A DNA stretch of 64,000 nt from Chitinophaga japonensis (GCF_007830125.1 NZ_VLLG01000006.1:1-64000), one strand, 5' to 3'. Shown: positions 52,998-62,325, counted from the stretch's first letter. A program made the numbers and translations. The notes: generated by a model from the sequence alone, not told the origin.

Positions 52998-53159
52998 TTA
53001 CCGTCTTCTCAGCAGCCCTCCGCCCAACAGCCCCAACCCCAACCCTATCATCAGCCCTATATGCACTCTTTTGATCAGGATGCCGATGATCAGGCCGATG
53101 GCGATGCACAGGCCTGCGGCAATATTGCGACGAGAATGATTATCCGCTTGTTTCCCCAT
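52998..53159 (-). CDS. 53-residue glycine-rich membrane protein
   Basis: ATG at 53159, TAA at 52998-53000. A short polar N-terminus (MGKQADNHSRRN) is followed by two closely spaced hydrophobic segments (IAAGLCIAIGLIIGILI and IGLMIGLGLGLLGGGLL) with glycine-zipper spacing, ending in RRR. The glycine pattern suggests packing against other membrane helices. It lies 24 bp downstream of the PIG-L gene stop on the same strand, between that gene and the symporter pair. The family is unknown but such small Gly-rich membrane proteins are common in Bacteroidota operons. Confidence 0.7.
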   Translation of the reverse strand: MGKQADNHSRRNIAAGLCIAIGLIIGILIKRVHIGLMIGLGLGLLGGGLLRRR

Positions 53160-53183
53160 ATAGTTGCTATTCGCGGTGAATGA

Positions 53184-55664
53184 TTATTGCTTCTTTGAAA
53201 TAAGGTTCACAAATAACCGGTAGGCGCCCGGTACGCCGGCCGGCAGCTCACGGAAAAAGGCCAGCGCGGTATATACATACCGGCCCTTGCCATAAGTGGC
53301 AATGAGCGTGCTGCCGTCCAGCGGCTGCTCGCCCCTGTCGTGCATGGAAAACAGCTTTTGATAAGCCGGGTCCGCATCTCCCGTGAAATACAGGCCCCGC
53401 TCCTGCACCCATCCTTCAAAGTCCTCCGGCGTGATCCTGTTCGGGTAGTGCATTACTGCCGCATTCGGCTGCAGGATGGTCACCTCCGCCGTTTCGTCCG
53501 TCACCCGGCTGCCCCGCACAATGCGGAAGGGATACGGGCCCAGTTGGGTAGTGACCAGCGGCGCATGTGTGTTATACTGCACCAGCAGGGTGCCGCCATT
53601 TTTTACATATTCCAGGAGCCTGGGCTGCCAGTACTTCAGTCGTTCGTTGGTGTTATAGGCCCTTACGCCGGTAATGATGGCATCGTACTGCTGCAGTGAT
53701 CCGCTCATAATGTCCTTTTCGTTCAGCATGGTCACGTCGTAGCCTACCTGCCGCAGGGCGGTGGCCACCATATCGCCGGCGCCGGCAATGTATCCCAGCT
53801 TGTTGCCATTGTGCTCCAGGTGCACCGTTACCAGCCGCGCGGCTGCGGGCGGGAACAGGGTAATAGGCGGTATATGGTCGTAGTGAATGGTTTGCAGGCT
53901 TTGCGTGTATTCCTGGCCGTTTACCTCCATGGCTACGGCCAGGGTGTCTACCCGGTTGATGCCATTTACCTGTACCGGGGCGATGCTGAAGTGCAGCTCG
54001 GTCTCATCGCCCTTCCTGGCCAGGGTGAACGGCAGGCTTTCCGGGCTGGAACGGAAACCGGCAGGCAATTGCAGCCGGGCGGTGCCGGCGGTGTTGTCCG
54101 CCATGGCTTTCAGCTTCATGGTAACGGGTTGCGCCTCCTTGCCGGTGAAGATGAACACCTGGTTGCCGAGGTTGGCCGTTACACGCGGCGCTATCACCAG
54201 CGGTGCGTACAGTTCGCCCTTTACGGGATCTGTGTGCTTGTATTGCAGGGGACGTTCCAGTACGAAGGTCTGACCGTCGATATCCAGCGTGATCAGCGCC
54301 TGCAGGGGCGGCACGTTCTCCGGCCGTCCTACCTGCTGCTGGTCCTTTATGATGTAGGTGCCCGGTGGGTGCGCTTCCTCCAGCCAATAGGGCTGGGAAA
54401 CAGGCGTGGCTGCAGGCACGGTCAGGTCCTGTTGTATGGTCAGCAGTTTGTCAAACGCCAGCGGCTGGTTGTTGAAAGCGGTGTCCTTGCCCGGCAGGCG
54501 GATGCTTTGCAGGCGCACCGGCACCTGGCTGTTGTTGATCAGTTGCACGCTGGCGCGCATGGGCTGGCCGGGCACCACGGTAGGCGTTGTGCTGTATGCT
54601 TCTGCCCACAGCCCGGCGCAGGCCAGTACCAGTTGCGCTGTTTCCTTCAGCTTCTGCGTTTTCCAGTAGCCGTCCGGCAGCGCCATGATGGCTTTTCGTA
54701 TAGCCAGTAACGCAGGTACGGAAGCCGGCGGGTTGTCTATATCATATTCCGCCAGCGCTTTGTCTACCAGCTTGCCAACCGCCTGGCCGCCCGGCACTCT
54801 TTCCCAGGTGGTATTGATGCCATCCATCAGGCTGTGCTGCGGCGCATCTCCTTTGATGGTGGTGAAATATTCCAGGGCGCTGCCGCGGGACGCCGGCACG
54901 CCGAAGCCCTGGCTCTTGTGCTGGGAGCGGCTTTCGGCGGCTATTTCCCCGTAGCCTTTGCCCAGCAGGAAATTAAATTCGCCCACATCTATTTTATACT
55001 GGTCCGGAGCGGTGGTATTAATGCTGCCAAAAGTGTAGGTATTCCACAGCAGGCGCCTGGGCTGCCAGGTTTGTACATATTTGAGCTGTTCCGGGTAGCG
55101 TGTTGGGTCGGCAGCCGCTTCAAACGCTTCTGCCGCCAGCATGGCGGAAGCCGTGTGGTGCCCGTGCCCCGCGCGGCTATCGGCCGGGAAGCGGCAAATG
55201 ATCACATCCGGCCGGAAGCGGCGGATCACCCATACGGCATCGCCCAGTATCTTGTCCTTATCCCAGATGGTAAAGGTCTCCTGCGGGTTCTTGGAATAAC
55301 CGAAATCCTGCGCCCGGGTAAAGAACTGCTCGGCGCCGTCTATACGGCGGGCGGCCAGCAGCTCCTGGGTGCGGATCAGCCCCAGTAGCTCCCCCTGCTC
55401 GTCTCCTACCAGGTTTTGCCCGCCATCGCCCCGTGTCAGCGAGAGATAGCCGGTGCGGTACAGCTTCTCTTTGGCCAGGTAGCCCAGCAGCCGGGTATTC
55501 TCATCGTCCGGGTGGGCGGCCATGTACAGCACGCTGCCCAGCGTGTCCAGTTTCTTTAGCTGTAATTTGATAGCTGCAGCGTCCAACTGCGGCGTTGGTT
55601 GTGCCGATACCTGCAGGCAAAGGGTTGCGGCGGATAGCCATAAAAAGATGATCCTTACAAACAT
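53184..55664 (-). CDS. PIG-L family deacetylase, large secreted form
   Basis: 826 residues with a signal peptide (1-21, ending VSAQ). The PIG-L/LmbE domain (about 35-290) contains the metal motif AHPDDE (near residue 52) and the second metal His in RAGHGHHTAS, typical of zinc-dependent GlcNAc deacetylases. The C-terminal half (about 330-826) is beta-rich, ending in a domain that resembles a glutamine-amidotransferase/ThuA-like fold (VRAYNTNERLKYWQPRLLEY). It may deacetylate an amino-sugar in the periplasm; the cargo of the nearby symporter may be its product (inference). It is the start of the run 55664 to 51116. Confidence 0.93.
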   Translation of the reverse strand: MFVRIIFLWLSAATLCLQVSAQPTPQLDAAAIKLQLKKLDTLGSVLYMAAHPDDENTRLLGYLAKEKLYRTGYLSLTRGDGGQNLVGDEQGELLGLIRTQELLAARRIDGAEQFFTRAQDFGYSKNPQETFTIWDKDKILGDAVWVIRRFRPDVIICRFPADSRAGHGHHTASAMLAAEAFEAAADPTRYPEQLKYVQTWQPRRLLWNTYTFGSINTTAPDQYKIDVGEFNFLLGKGYGEIAAESRSQHKSQGFGVPASRGSALEYFTTIKGDAPQHSLMDGINTTWERVPGGQAVGKLVDKALAEYDIDNPPASVPALLAIRKAIMALPDGYWKTQKLKETAQLVLACAGLWAEAYSTTPTVVPGQPMRASVQLINNSQVPVRLQSIRLPGKDTAFNNQPLAFDKLLTIQQDLTVPAATPVSQPYWLEEAHPPGTYIIKDQQQVGRPENVPPLQALITLDIDGQTFVLERPLQYKHTDPVKGELYAPLVIAPRVTANLGNQVFIFTGKEAQPVTMKLKAMADNTAGTARLQLPAGFRSSPESLPFTLARKGDETELHFSIAPVQVNGINRVDTLAVAMEVNGQEYTQSLQTIHYDHIPPITLFPPAAARLVTVHLEHNGNKLGYIAGAGDMVATALRQVGYDVTMLNEKDIMSGSLQQYDAIITGVRAYNTNERLKYWQPRLLEYVKNGGTLLVQYNTHAPLVTTQLGPYPFRIVRGSRVTDETAEVTILQPNAAVMHYPNRITPEDFEGWVQERGLYFTGDADPAYQKLFSMHDRGEQPLDGSTLIATYGKGRYVYTALAFFRELPAGVPGAYRLFVNLISKKQ

Positions 55665-55767
55665 GTCGTTGCGTCCAGTTTACAGATCATCAAAAATAAG
55701 CATTTCAGGCAGGGAGCGGACAATAAAAGGATGGACGGGAGAATTAATGTGCGGATGTACCGGCGCG

Positions 55768-56097
55768 CTATTTCTTAAACATAAAATACACCGCGGCCAG
55801 TATACAGGCAAAAGCTACCAGGTAATTCCAGCGCAGCGGCTCCTTGAGGTAAAAAACAGCGAACACGCAGAAAACGGAAAGGGTAACGATCTCCTGGATC
55901 GTTTTCAACTGGAAGCCGCTGAATCCTTCCTGCGCACCCAGCCGGTTGGCCGGCACCATAAAGCAGTATTCAAAGAAAGCGATGCCCCAGCTTATGAGTA
56001 TCACTTTCCAGAGGGCGGTATGCTGGTGCTTTAAATGCCCGTACCAGGCAAACGTCATGAAAGTGTTGGAGATCAGCAGCAGTATAATGGTGCGCAC
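55768..56097 (-). CDS. DUF486 (DMT superfamily) membrane protein
   Basis: 109 residues with four predicted membrane helices. The family motifs are NTFMTFAWYGHLK, SWGIAFFEYCFMVPANR and GFSGFQLKTIQEIVTL. DUF486 proteins are small four-helix members of the drug/metabolite transporter superfamily with no proven substrate. It follows pyrB by 9 bp on the same strand, so it is co-transcribed with pyrimidine genes, though a functional link is not evident. Confidence 0.92.
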   Translation of the reverse strand: MRTIILLLISNTFMTFAWYGHLKHQHTALWKVILISWGIAFFEYCFMVPANRLGAQEGFSGFQLKTIQEIVTLSVFCVFAVFYLKEPLRWNYLVAFACILAAVYFMFKK

Positions 56098-56106
56098 CTT
56101 TCTTAA

Positions 56107-57042
56107 TTATTCATTATTCATTTTCTTGCCAGCCAGGAGGTACAGCACGGCCATGCGTACAGCCACGCCATTCTCCACCTGGTGCAGGATGATAGACTGC
56201 CCGGAATCTGCCACATCGGAGCTCAGCTCCACGCCGCGGTTAATGGGGCCGGGGTGCATGATCACGATGTCTTTCTGCAGGCTGTCCAGCAGGCGGCGGT
56301 TCACCCCGTATGCCAGGGAGTATTCCCGGAGGGAGGAGAACAGCGGTGTATTCTGCCTTTCCAGTTGTATGCGCAGCACGTTGGCTACATCGCACCAGGC
56401 CAGCGCTTCCCGGATATTGTAGGTCACGTTTACGCCCAGGGCGGATTCCATGTACTTGGGAATGAGCGTGGGCGGGCCTACTACCGTTACTTCGGCGCCC
56501 AGCTTTTTAAGGCAGTAAATATTGGAAAGGGCCACCCTGGAATGCATGATATCGCCGCAGATGGCGACCTTCTTACCTTCCACGCCGCCCAGCTTCTCCC
56601 GGATGGAGAAAGCGTCCAACAGCGCCTGGGTGGGATGTTCGTTAATACCGTCGCCGGCATTCACGATAGGTACGTCTATATGCTGCGAGAGGAAGTGCGG
56701 GGCGCCGCTGGCAGCGTGCCGCATCACCACCATGTCCACTTTCATGGACAGGATGTTGTTCACCGTATCTATCAGCGTTTCTCCCTTGGACACGGAGGAC
56801 CCGGAAGCGGAAAAATTCACCACGTCCGCGCTCAGCCGTTTTTCCGCCAGCTCAAAGGAAATGCGGGTGCGCGTGGAGTTCTCAAAAAATAAATTGACGA
56901 TGGTGGTGTCCCGCAAGGTAGGCACCTTTTTGATGGGCCTTTGCAACACCTCTTTAAACTGGTCGGCCGTTTGAAAAACAAGCTCTATATCCTGACGTGC
57001 CAGATCGCGTATTCCGAGAAGATGTTTTGTTGAGAGTGACAT
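56107..57042 (-). CDS. pyrB: Aspartate carbamoyltransferase catalytic subunit
   Basis: 311 residues from the ATG at 57042 (MSLSTKHLLGIRDLA); the longer frame runs into a repeat and was rejected. It makes N-carbamoyl-aspartate, the committed step of pyrimidine synthesis. Motifs are FFENSTRTRISFELAEKRL (carbamoyl-phosphate site), HPTQALLDAF and MHPGPINRGVEL. No pyrI regulatory chain is adjacent, so it is probably an unregulated trimer or regulated at the transcript level by PyrR. pyrR lies upstream on the same strand beyond a broken gene and repeats. Confidence 0.96.
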   Translation of the reverse strand: MSLSTKHLLGIRDLARQDIELVFQTADQFKEVLQRPIKKVPTLRDTTIVNLFFENSTRTRISFELAEKRLSADVVNFSASGSSVSKGETLIDTVNNILSMKVDMVVMRHAASGAPHFLSQHIDVPIVNAGDGINEHPTQALLDAFSIREKLGGVEGKKVAICGDIMHSRVALSNIYCLKKLGAEVTVVGPPTLIPKYMESALGVNVTYNIREALAWCDVANVLRIQLERQNTPLFSSLREYSLAYGVNRRLLDSLQKDIVIMHPGPINRGVELSSDVADSGQSIILHQVENGVAVRMAVLYLLAGKKMNNE

Positions 57043-57060
57043 TCTAAGGTGCAAATATAG

Positions 57061-57487
57061 AAATTCCAAAATCCAAATCCCAAATTCCAACAAATTCCAA
57101 ATTCCAAATCCCAAAGTCCAAGTCTGTATCAGGGTGCTTGCCTCGCTTCCAGCTTCTGTAAAATAGAAGAAAGTATCTTGCGCAATTGCTCCGCTTCGTC
57201 TATCAATTTCAGCCTGACAGACTCTTGTTCGGCAGCCTCAGTTATAAGCAAACGAAGCCACCATATGGACTCTTTTGCTTCTTTACGGAAATACGGATGC
57301 GCATTCTACGATCCGCTGCGCCCAGGCTCCCTGCAAAAGTCCCTCACACCACATGCAAATACCATTGTCCTTTCCTCCAGTTCATAGATCATACATAATT
57401 TTTAGGTTAAACATATATACAATCCACTCCCTAAACTTGTTGTAAACTTCCTCCCTTTTGGAGTTTGGAACTTGGGATTTGGAATTT
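57061..57487. repeat. TTCCAAAT-type arms flanking a broken four-helix-bundle gene, copy C
   Basis: The left arm 57061-57118 (many AAATTCCAAAT, CCCAAA words) and the right arm 57456-57487 (GGGATTTGGAATTT words) are inverted relative to each other and enclose the pseudogene at 57129-57392. The same words form the arms of the elements at 18536 and 26446. The interval lies between pyrB and pyrR and interrupts what is otherwise a likely pyrimidine operon. Confidence 0.65.
57129..57392 (-). pseudogene. Degenerate four-helix-bundle protein (23S rRNA IVP family)
   Basis: In one frame of 88 codons, ATG at 57392 and TGA at 57129, residues 1-28 (MIYELEERTMVFACGVRDFC...) match the first helix of the four-helix-bundle/IVP family. 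An in-frame TAG follows at 57306-57308 (codon 29), and then the C-terminal part reads FRKEAKESIWWLRLL and DEAEQLRKILSSILQKLE, the family helices 3-4. About 30-40 residues of the middle (helix 1 end and helix 2) appear to be lost by deletion. So the gene is broken by a stop and a deletion. Homologues occur inside 23S rRNA intervening sequences and as free genes; repeats flank this one. Confidence 0.75.
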
Positions 57488-57489
57488 CC

Positions 57490-58017
57490 TCATTCCAGTA
57501 TTACCTCATCCTTGCCGTCCCGCTCCTGCCACAGCACCCGCACCTTTTCGCTGATAATGGCATCAATGGTACGGCCGGTATAGTCCGGCTGGATGGGCAA
57601 CTGGCGGGTAAAGCGCCGGTCTATCAGCACCAGCAGCTCCACCCTGGCCGGGCGGCCAAAGTCCAGCATGGCATCCAGGGCAGAGCGCGTGGTACGGCCC
57701 GTGTACAGCACATCGTCTATCAGCACCACCCGCTTGTTCTCGATGGAAAAGTCAATATCCGTTTCATTGGGCACGTGCAACGCGGTCCCCTTGTTGAAAT
57801 CATCCCGGTAAAAGGTAATATCCAGCTTGCCGTAGGCTATGGGAGTGCCGGGCAGCAGCTTTTGCAGGGTGTGGTAGATCCTGTCGGACAGGTAGATACC
57901 TCTCGGCTGCAACCCTATCAGCACGGTATGCTCAAAACTAAGATGGTTCTCTATTAACTGGTGGCAAAGCCTGTCAATGGTAATGGCCAGTTGCGTCCCA
58001 TTCAGAATAGTCTTCAA
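57490..58017 (-). CDS. pyrR: Bifunctional pyrimidine regulatory protein / uracil phosphoribosyltransferase
   Basis: 175 residues, the full length of PyrR. The PRPP motif VVLIDDVLYTGRTTRSALD is diagnostic, with GIQPRGI-type QPRGIYLSDRI near the N-terminus. In Firmicutes PyrR binds pyr mRNA and controls attenuation; in other phyla it may serve mainly as a uracil phosphoribosyltransferase. No attenuator or anti-terminator was recognised here. It is upstream of pyrB on the same strand with a broken gene and repeats between. Confidence 0.95.
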   Translation of the reverse strand: MKTILNGTQLAITIDRLCHQLIENHLSFEHTVLIGLQPRGIYLSDRIYHTLQKLLPGTPIAYGKLDITFYRDDFNKGTALHVPNETDIDFSIENKRVVLIDDVLYTGRTTRSALDAMLDFGRPARVELLVLIDRRFTRQLPIQPDYTGRTIDAIISEKVRVLWQERDGKDEVILE

Positions 58018-58173
58018 TGCGCATTCAGTTTAAGGAGCAAAAATAGTAATTAATGGCATACAATTTTTTTAACACCGTTTTGTGACACTGGCAGGGCGCT
58101 TTAACAACATTTTAGAATACTACTGGCTAGATTCGATGCTGTTAATACCTATTTCCTCACTAAAACAGCATCT

Positions 58174-58842
58174 ATGCAGAAAATTCTATCCGCCCTTTGT
58201 ACGGGCACCCTTGTATTGTTTACCCAATCCCAAACCCAGGCGCAGACGCAGCCCCCCAAAAAGGCACCCAAACAGGACCAGGCAATGTTCAGAAAGCACC
58301 TTATCGGCGGCAGTTTATCATTCGGTTATACAAAATCGGAGCCGGGCACATCCGCCAACGCGGAGTATTCTTACGCAACGCTCTCCTTCGCCCCCGTTTA
58401 TGCGTACTATTTTAAAGAACACGTTGCTATTGGCGCCAGTCTCTCTGCGGCTTACAGCACGCAGAAAAATGCTCCTTACAATGTTGACAAAAGAAAGGAT
58501 CATTGGTATACTTTCGGGCCTTTCATCCGGTTTGAGATCCCATTATGGCAAAGCCGTTTCAGCATCTACAACGACCTCGGCATCTATGGCACTTATGCAA
58601 AACGCACCGAGGAAACAGACGGCGTTAAAGCCACCCTTACAGAATCCTGGTCTGCCGGCGCCTATTATGAACCGGGGCTCCTGTTCCGCATCAAAAGCAA
58701 TATTGCTTTACAGGCATCCCTCGGCAACCTGGTAGGTTACCAGTACACCAGCAACGGCAGCTTCAGGTCGCACAGCTTCGGCATCCGGGCCAACCACAAC
58801 GGCACGGACGACTTCAAGATCGGCATTAATTTCCTGTTTTAA
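58174..58842 (+). CDS. Outer membrane beta-barrel protein
   Basis: 222 residues. A signal peptide (1-24, ending TQAQ) and a short Pro/Lys linker are followed by about eight amphipathic strands (GGSLSFGYTK..., ...ASLSAAYST, ...FIRFEIPLW, cited in short) with aromatic girdle residues and a final ...IGINFLF terminus ending in F, the usual signal for outer-membrane barrel assembly. It is probably a small OmpX/OprF-like porin-type barrel; function unknown. It is monocistronic, with a hairpin (58859-58886) downstream. Confidence 0.82.
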   Translation: MQKILSALCTGTLVLFTQSQTQAQTQPPKKAPKQDQAMFRKHLIGGSLSFGYTKSEPGTSANAEYSYATLSFAPVYAYYFKEHVAIGASLSAAYSTQKNAPYNVDKRKDHWYTFGPFIRFEIPLWQSRFSIYNDLGIYGTYAKRTEETDGVKATLTESWSAGAYYEPGLLFRIKSNIALQASLGNLVGYQYTSNGSFRSHSFGIRANHNGTDDFKIGINFLF

Positions 58843-58858
58843 CGCAACGGTCAGCCAC

Positions 58859-58886
58859 AGTAGTCCCGCCGGCCGGTGGGACTACT
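58859..58886 (+). terminator. Hairpin after the outer membrane protein gene
   Basis: AGTAGTCCC (58859-58867) pairs with GGGACTACT (58878-58886) around GCCGGCCGGT. No T-run follows (CCTCTCC), so it may act as a transcript-stabilising hairpin or a weak terminator. Confidence 0.55.
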
Positions 58887-58970
58887 CCTCTCCTTCACTT
58901 ATGTAATTATACTTTTATGGTAATGCATAATCCCCCAACTTTGCAGGGTACATCAAACCTTCGAAGGATC

Positions 58971-59489
58971 ATGCGACTATTAATGCACAGTTTAGTGCTG
59001 GCGGCGGCCCTGCTGCTCTGGGGCTGCGCCTCCAATGCCCAGGTGGCGGAAGGCGACAAGGTGCCGGCATTCCGGCTGAAAGACCAGCACGGGCAGGTAT
59101 TTGACCTGGCATCGGTGCTGGGAAAGCAGCCGCTGGTGATCTACTTTTATCCCAAAGATGAAACCAGCATCTGCACCAAAGAAGCCTGCTCGTTCCGGGA
59201 TGCGTATGCGCAATTCCAGGAGCATGGCGCCCGGGTGATCGGCATCAGCAGCGATGGCGTGGAAAGCCACCGGCAATTTGCGGAACATCACCAGCTACCC
59301 TTTACCCTGCTGGCGGATACGGCCAAAGCGGTAAGAGCGCTGTTCGGGGTGCCTAAAACATTTATGCTGCCGGGGCGTGTAACCTATGTGGTAGATAAGC
59401 AGGGGGTAGTAGTGCATCGCTTTAACTCCATGCGCGACGCGGAAAAGCATGTAACGGAGGCACTGGTTGGGTTGGAAAAAATGAAGTAA
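58971..59489 (+). CDS. Peroxiredoxin, lipoprotein, BCP/AhpC-TSA type
   Basis: 172 residues from the ATG at 58971 (MRLLMHSLVLAAALLLWGC); the ATG at 58917 would add 18 residues and a less typical start. A lipobox LLLWGC anchors it in a periplasm-facing membrane. The thioredoxin-like domain has FYPKDETSICTKEACSFRD with peroxidatic and resolving cysteines (IC..EAC) as in BCP/PrxQ, and VDKQGVVVHRF. It reduces peroxides at the cell envelope. It stands alone, before a word-repeat hairpin that separates it from metK. Confidence 0.92.
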   Translation: MRLLMHSLVLAAALLLWGCASNAQVAEGDKVPAFRLKDQHGQVFDLASVLGKQPLVIYFYPKDETSICTKEACSFRDAYAQFQEHGARVIGISSDGVESHRQFAEHHQLPFTLLADTAKAVRALFGVPKTFMLPGRVTYVVDKQGVVVHRFNSMRDAEKHVTEALVGLEKMK

Positions 59490-59572
59490 GAAGTAAGATG
59501 TAGGAAGTAAGATTGTCGCAAGACACTTCAAACGTTCTACATCCTACATCTTACTTCCCACTTCCTACATCC
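59483..59572. repeat. GTAAGAAGTAAG / TTACTTC word palindrome
   Basis: The left arm 59483-59512 (GAAGTAAGAAGTAAGATG) and the right arm 59536-59572 (words CTACATCTTACTTCC) pair around a loop of 23 bp. It fills the gap between the convergent peroxiredoxin and metK genes. It may serve as a bidirectional terminator; T-runs are weak. Confidence 0.6.
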
Positions 59573-60825
59573 TATAGCCCGAAAGCCTGTTTCACTTTTT
59601 CAACATAATCTAATTTCTCCCAGGTGAACAGCTCTACCTCTACCTTTTTCTCGGTCTGCTTGCCTTTGTTGAACACCTTGGTCACTACCTGGTGGTCGCG
59701 GCCCATATGTCCGTAAGCGGCGGTTTCGCTGTAGATGGGGTTGCGCAGCTTCAGCCTTTGTTCGATAGAATAAGGGCGCATGTCAAATATCTCTTCCACT
59801 TTGCGGGCAATCTCGCCGTCGGTAAGCCCAACTTTGGCAGTGCCGTAGGTGTTGATATACAGGCCGCAGGGCCTGGCTACGCCGATAGCGTAGGATACCT
59901 GCACCAGCACTTCCTCGCACAGGCCCGCCGCTACCAGGTTCTTGGCAATATGACGGGTGGCGTAGGCGGCAGAACGGTCTACCTTGGAAGGATCTTTACC
60001 GGAAAATGCGCCACCGCCGTGCGCACCTTTACCACCGTAGGTGTCCACGATGATCTTGCGGCCGGTTAAGCCGGTATCCCCGTGGGGGCCACCGATCACG
60101 AATTTGCCGGTAGGATTGATATGATAGGTGATCTTGTCGTTGAACAGCGCCTGCAGTTCGGGCTTCAGCTTGGCCTTTACGCGGGGCACCACGATGTTGA
60201 TCATATCCGCCTTGATCTTGCCCAGCATGGCGTCGTCCTTATCAAAATCGTCGTGCTGGGTGGATATAACGATGGTGTCTATACGCACCGGCTTATTGTC
60301 GTCGGAGTACTCAATGGTTACCTGTGATTTGGCGTCGGGGCGCAGGTAAGTGATGTCCTTGTTCTCGCGGCGCACAGCAGCCAGCTCCTGCAGTAATTTA
60401 TGGGCCAGGTCCAGCGCCAGCGGCATATAGTTCTCGGTTTCTTTTGTGGCATAGCCAAACATCATACCCTGGTCGCCCGCACCCTGCTCTTCCGGCTGCT
60501 GGCGGTCCACGCCCTGGTTAATGTCGGGCGACTGCTCGTGGATGGCGGACAGGATGCCGCAACTGTTGGCCTCGAACATATATTCGCTCTTGGTATACCC
60601 TATTTTACGGATCACCTCGCGGGCAATATCCTGCACATCCAGGTAAGCCTCTGATTTAACCTCGCCTGCCAGCACCACCTGACCGGTAGTAACCAGCGTT
60701 TCGCAGGCTACCTTGGACTTCGCATCATATGCCAGGAAGTGATCGATCAGCGCATCGGAAATTTGGTCCGCAACTTTATCGGGGTGACCCTCAGATACAG
60801 ATTCTGACGTAAATAAATAAGGCAT
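59572..60825 (-). CDS. metK: S-adenosylmethionine synthetase
   Basis: 417 residues. It makes S-adenosylmethionine from methionine and ATP. Motifs are [20 protein letters not shown] (start, ATP/metal), [33 protein letters not shown] and the [11 protein letters not shown] segment. It has the long insertion usual for Bacteroidota. No SAM riboswitch was recognised in the 18-bp gap. It follows the DUF4270 gene on the same strand. Confidence 0.97.
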   Translation of the reverse strand: MPYLFTSESVSEGHPDKVADQISDALIDHFLAYDAKSKVACETLVTTGQVVLAGEVKSEAYLDVQDIAREVIRKIGYTKSEYMFEANSCGILSAIHEQSPDINQGVDRQQPEEQGAGDQGMMFGYATKETENYMPLALDLAHKLLQELAAVRRENKDITYLRPDAKSQVTIEYSDDNKPVRIDTIVISTQHDDFDKDDAMLGKIKADMINIVVPRVKAKLKPELQALFNDKITYHINPTGKFVIGGPHGDTGLTGRKIIVDTYGGKGAHGGGAFSGKDPSKVDRSAAYATRHIAKNLVAAGLCEEVLVQVSYAIGVARPCGLYINTYGTAKVGLTDGEIARKVEEIFDMRPYSIEQRLKLRNPIYSETAAYGHMGRDHQVVTKVFNKGKQTEKKVEVELFTWEKLDYVEKVKQAFGL

Positions 60826-60843
60826 AAAAAAATGATTTCTCTT

Positions 60844-62211
60844 TTAAAGTTTAGTGTAAATAATCCGCAGTTTTAAATTGTATTGGGAGTGGTTCCCGCC
60901 TCCTGCTTTCACACGATGCACGTCAATATTCCGCGGGGAAAGCGCCTCCAGCTTGAAGCCGGTATTGGTTTCCTGCTTACGCAGCAGGTACTGCATAAAC
61001 CGGGCGATATTGAACTTGTATTGCGCCACTTTCACGCCTCCAAAATTGGTCACCTCCGTTTTCTCACCACCAAAGTAAGGCTGGTTAGGATTTGAGGGGT
61101 TACCGTAGTCTATCACCGGCCTGGTGGTATCGCCGTTGACATACTGCTGTAAAAATAGATAATTCGGTTCAGAATAAATAGCATCCAGGCTGCCGGTACC
61201 GGTAGTGATCTCGGTAACTACCAGTTCCGCCTTGTTGATCACGGAATTCGGGAAGTCCTCCAGCCCCGGGATAGTGATCTTCGTAAACAGGCCCGGTGCG
61301 TCTTCCAGGTATATCAGGCTGTCGCCGTCGGGATTGTTGGTGTTAATGTACTGTGCAGCCTCCGAGCCGGTATGGTTACGCACAAAATAGTTGGCGTGGG
61401 CGGAAGCATATACGGAGAACGGGAAGCTGGCGCTCAGGGAGTCCTCCTCTGCGTTCTTGTAGAACACGCGCAGGCGGGTCACCGGGTCGCTCAGGTCCAG
61501 GTACACCATGGTACGGTTAGTGGTCAGGGTAGTATCCGGCACAATGGCAAAGCCCTTCAGGAAGGCCCGGAAGGACGAGTCGTTGGCAAAAGCGCCCTCC
61601 TTGGTCTGCTGCAGCAGCAGGTTGCCGAAGGTATTGCTCAGGCGGATGCGCAGTTGCGGCGCTTCCTTTACACCGTAAACAGATACGGAATCCTTCAGGC
61701 TCCTGGGCACGATGGTGGCGGTGCCCAACAGCTCGCCGGCATTATAGGACAGCGCCTGGTAATACCGGTAGTTGGAATCTATCTTGAAATCCGGCTCGTT
61801 CATGCGGTACACGCGGAAGGTCTGGGTAGCCAGGGAGTCGCCATAGTACCCGTCAAAGCCGAGGCTCAGCACCACGGAGTCCAGGGTCTGGTTGTCGCCC
61901 GCAAACTCATAGCTGCCACTTGGCAGGCTTACCTGGGTGTACACAAAACCATGTGCGCGGCCAAACAGCGGGTCGTCTGTAATGGAACCCAGCACTTTGG
62001 CATAATTGCTCCGGCCGGTGTATACAGCAGAGTCTGTTTTCCAGATGTTATGGGTAATGATATCGGTGATGGTAGTGTCTACCCCATTTACATAGTCCTT
62101 TCCCGGAATCAGCTCCTCCCCGAGGATGGTAGCTTCGTTACAACCGGATGAAATATAAAGTGAGGAAAAAAGTACGGCTACAAATCCCAGGTTCCTGAAA
62201 AGTACGCTCAC
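60844..62211 (-). CDS. DUF4270 domain-containing lipoprotein
   Basis: 455 residues. A lipobox ISSGC places a lipidated Cys at about 24. The remainder is the beta-rich DUF4270 domain (about 35-450), with the LGEELIPGKDYVNG start and internal YLDLSDPVTRLRVFY. Proteins of this family are surface or outer-membrane exposed in Bacteroidota and their function is unknown. It sits between a starch-synthase-like gene upstream and metK downstream (18 bp) on the same strand, the usual order in the phylum. Confidence 0.9.
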   Translation of the reverse strand: MSVLFRNLGFVAVLFSSLYISSGCNEATILGEELIPGKDYVNGVDTTITDIITHNIWKTDSAVYTGRSNYAKVLGSITDDPLFGRAHGFVYTQVSLPSGSYEFAGDNQTLDSVVLSLGFDGYYGDSLATQTFRVYRMNEPDFKIDSNYRYYQALSYNAGELLGTATIVPRSLKDSVSVYGVKEAPQLRIRLSNTFGNLLLQQTKEGAFANDSSFRAFLKGFAIVPDTTLTTNRTMVYLDLSDPVTRLRVFYKNAEEDSLSASFPFSVYASAHANYFVRNHTGSEAAQYINTNNPDGDSLIYLEDAPGLFTKITIPGLEDFPNSVINKAELVVTEITTGTGSLDAIYSEPNYLFLQQYVNGDTTRPVIDYGNPSNPNQPYFGGEKTEVTNFGGVKVAQYKFNIARFMQYLLRKQETNTGFKLEALSPRNIDVHRVKAGGGNHSQYNLKLRIIYTKL

Positions 62212-62325
62212 GTGTTGCTATTTTGTGGTTTGTTTTCCTAATTAAAAATTAGAAATTAATAATTAATAATCGTAGCAGCGGTGTTTCAACGAAACAATAT
62301 TGTTACTGATATTATTCATTATTAA
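62212..62325. repeat. AT-rich word repeat between glycogen-synthase-like and DUF4270 genes
   Basis: The left words TTAATAAT/AATTAAAAATT (62238-62268) and the right words ATTATTAATTATT (62315-62331) are mutual complements around a core with CAATATTGTTACTGA. The left part is the same word family seen at 10413-10445, and the core contains TGTTACTGA, which is also present in the element at 26446. Confidence 0.65.
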
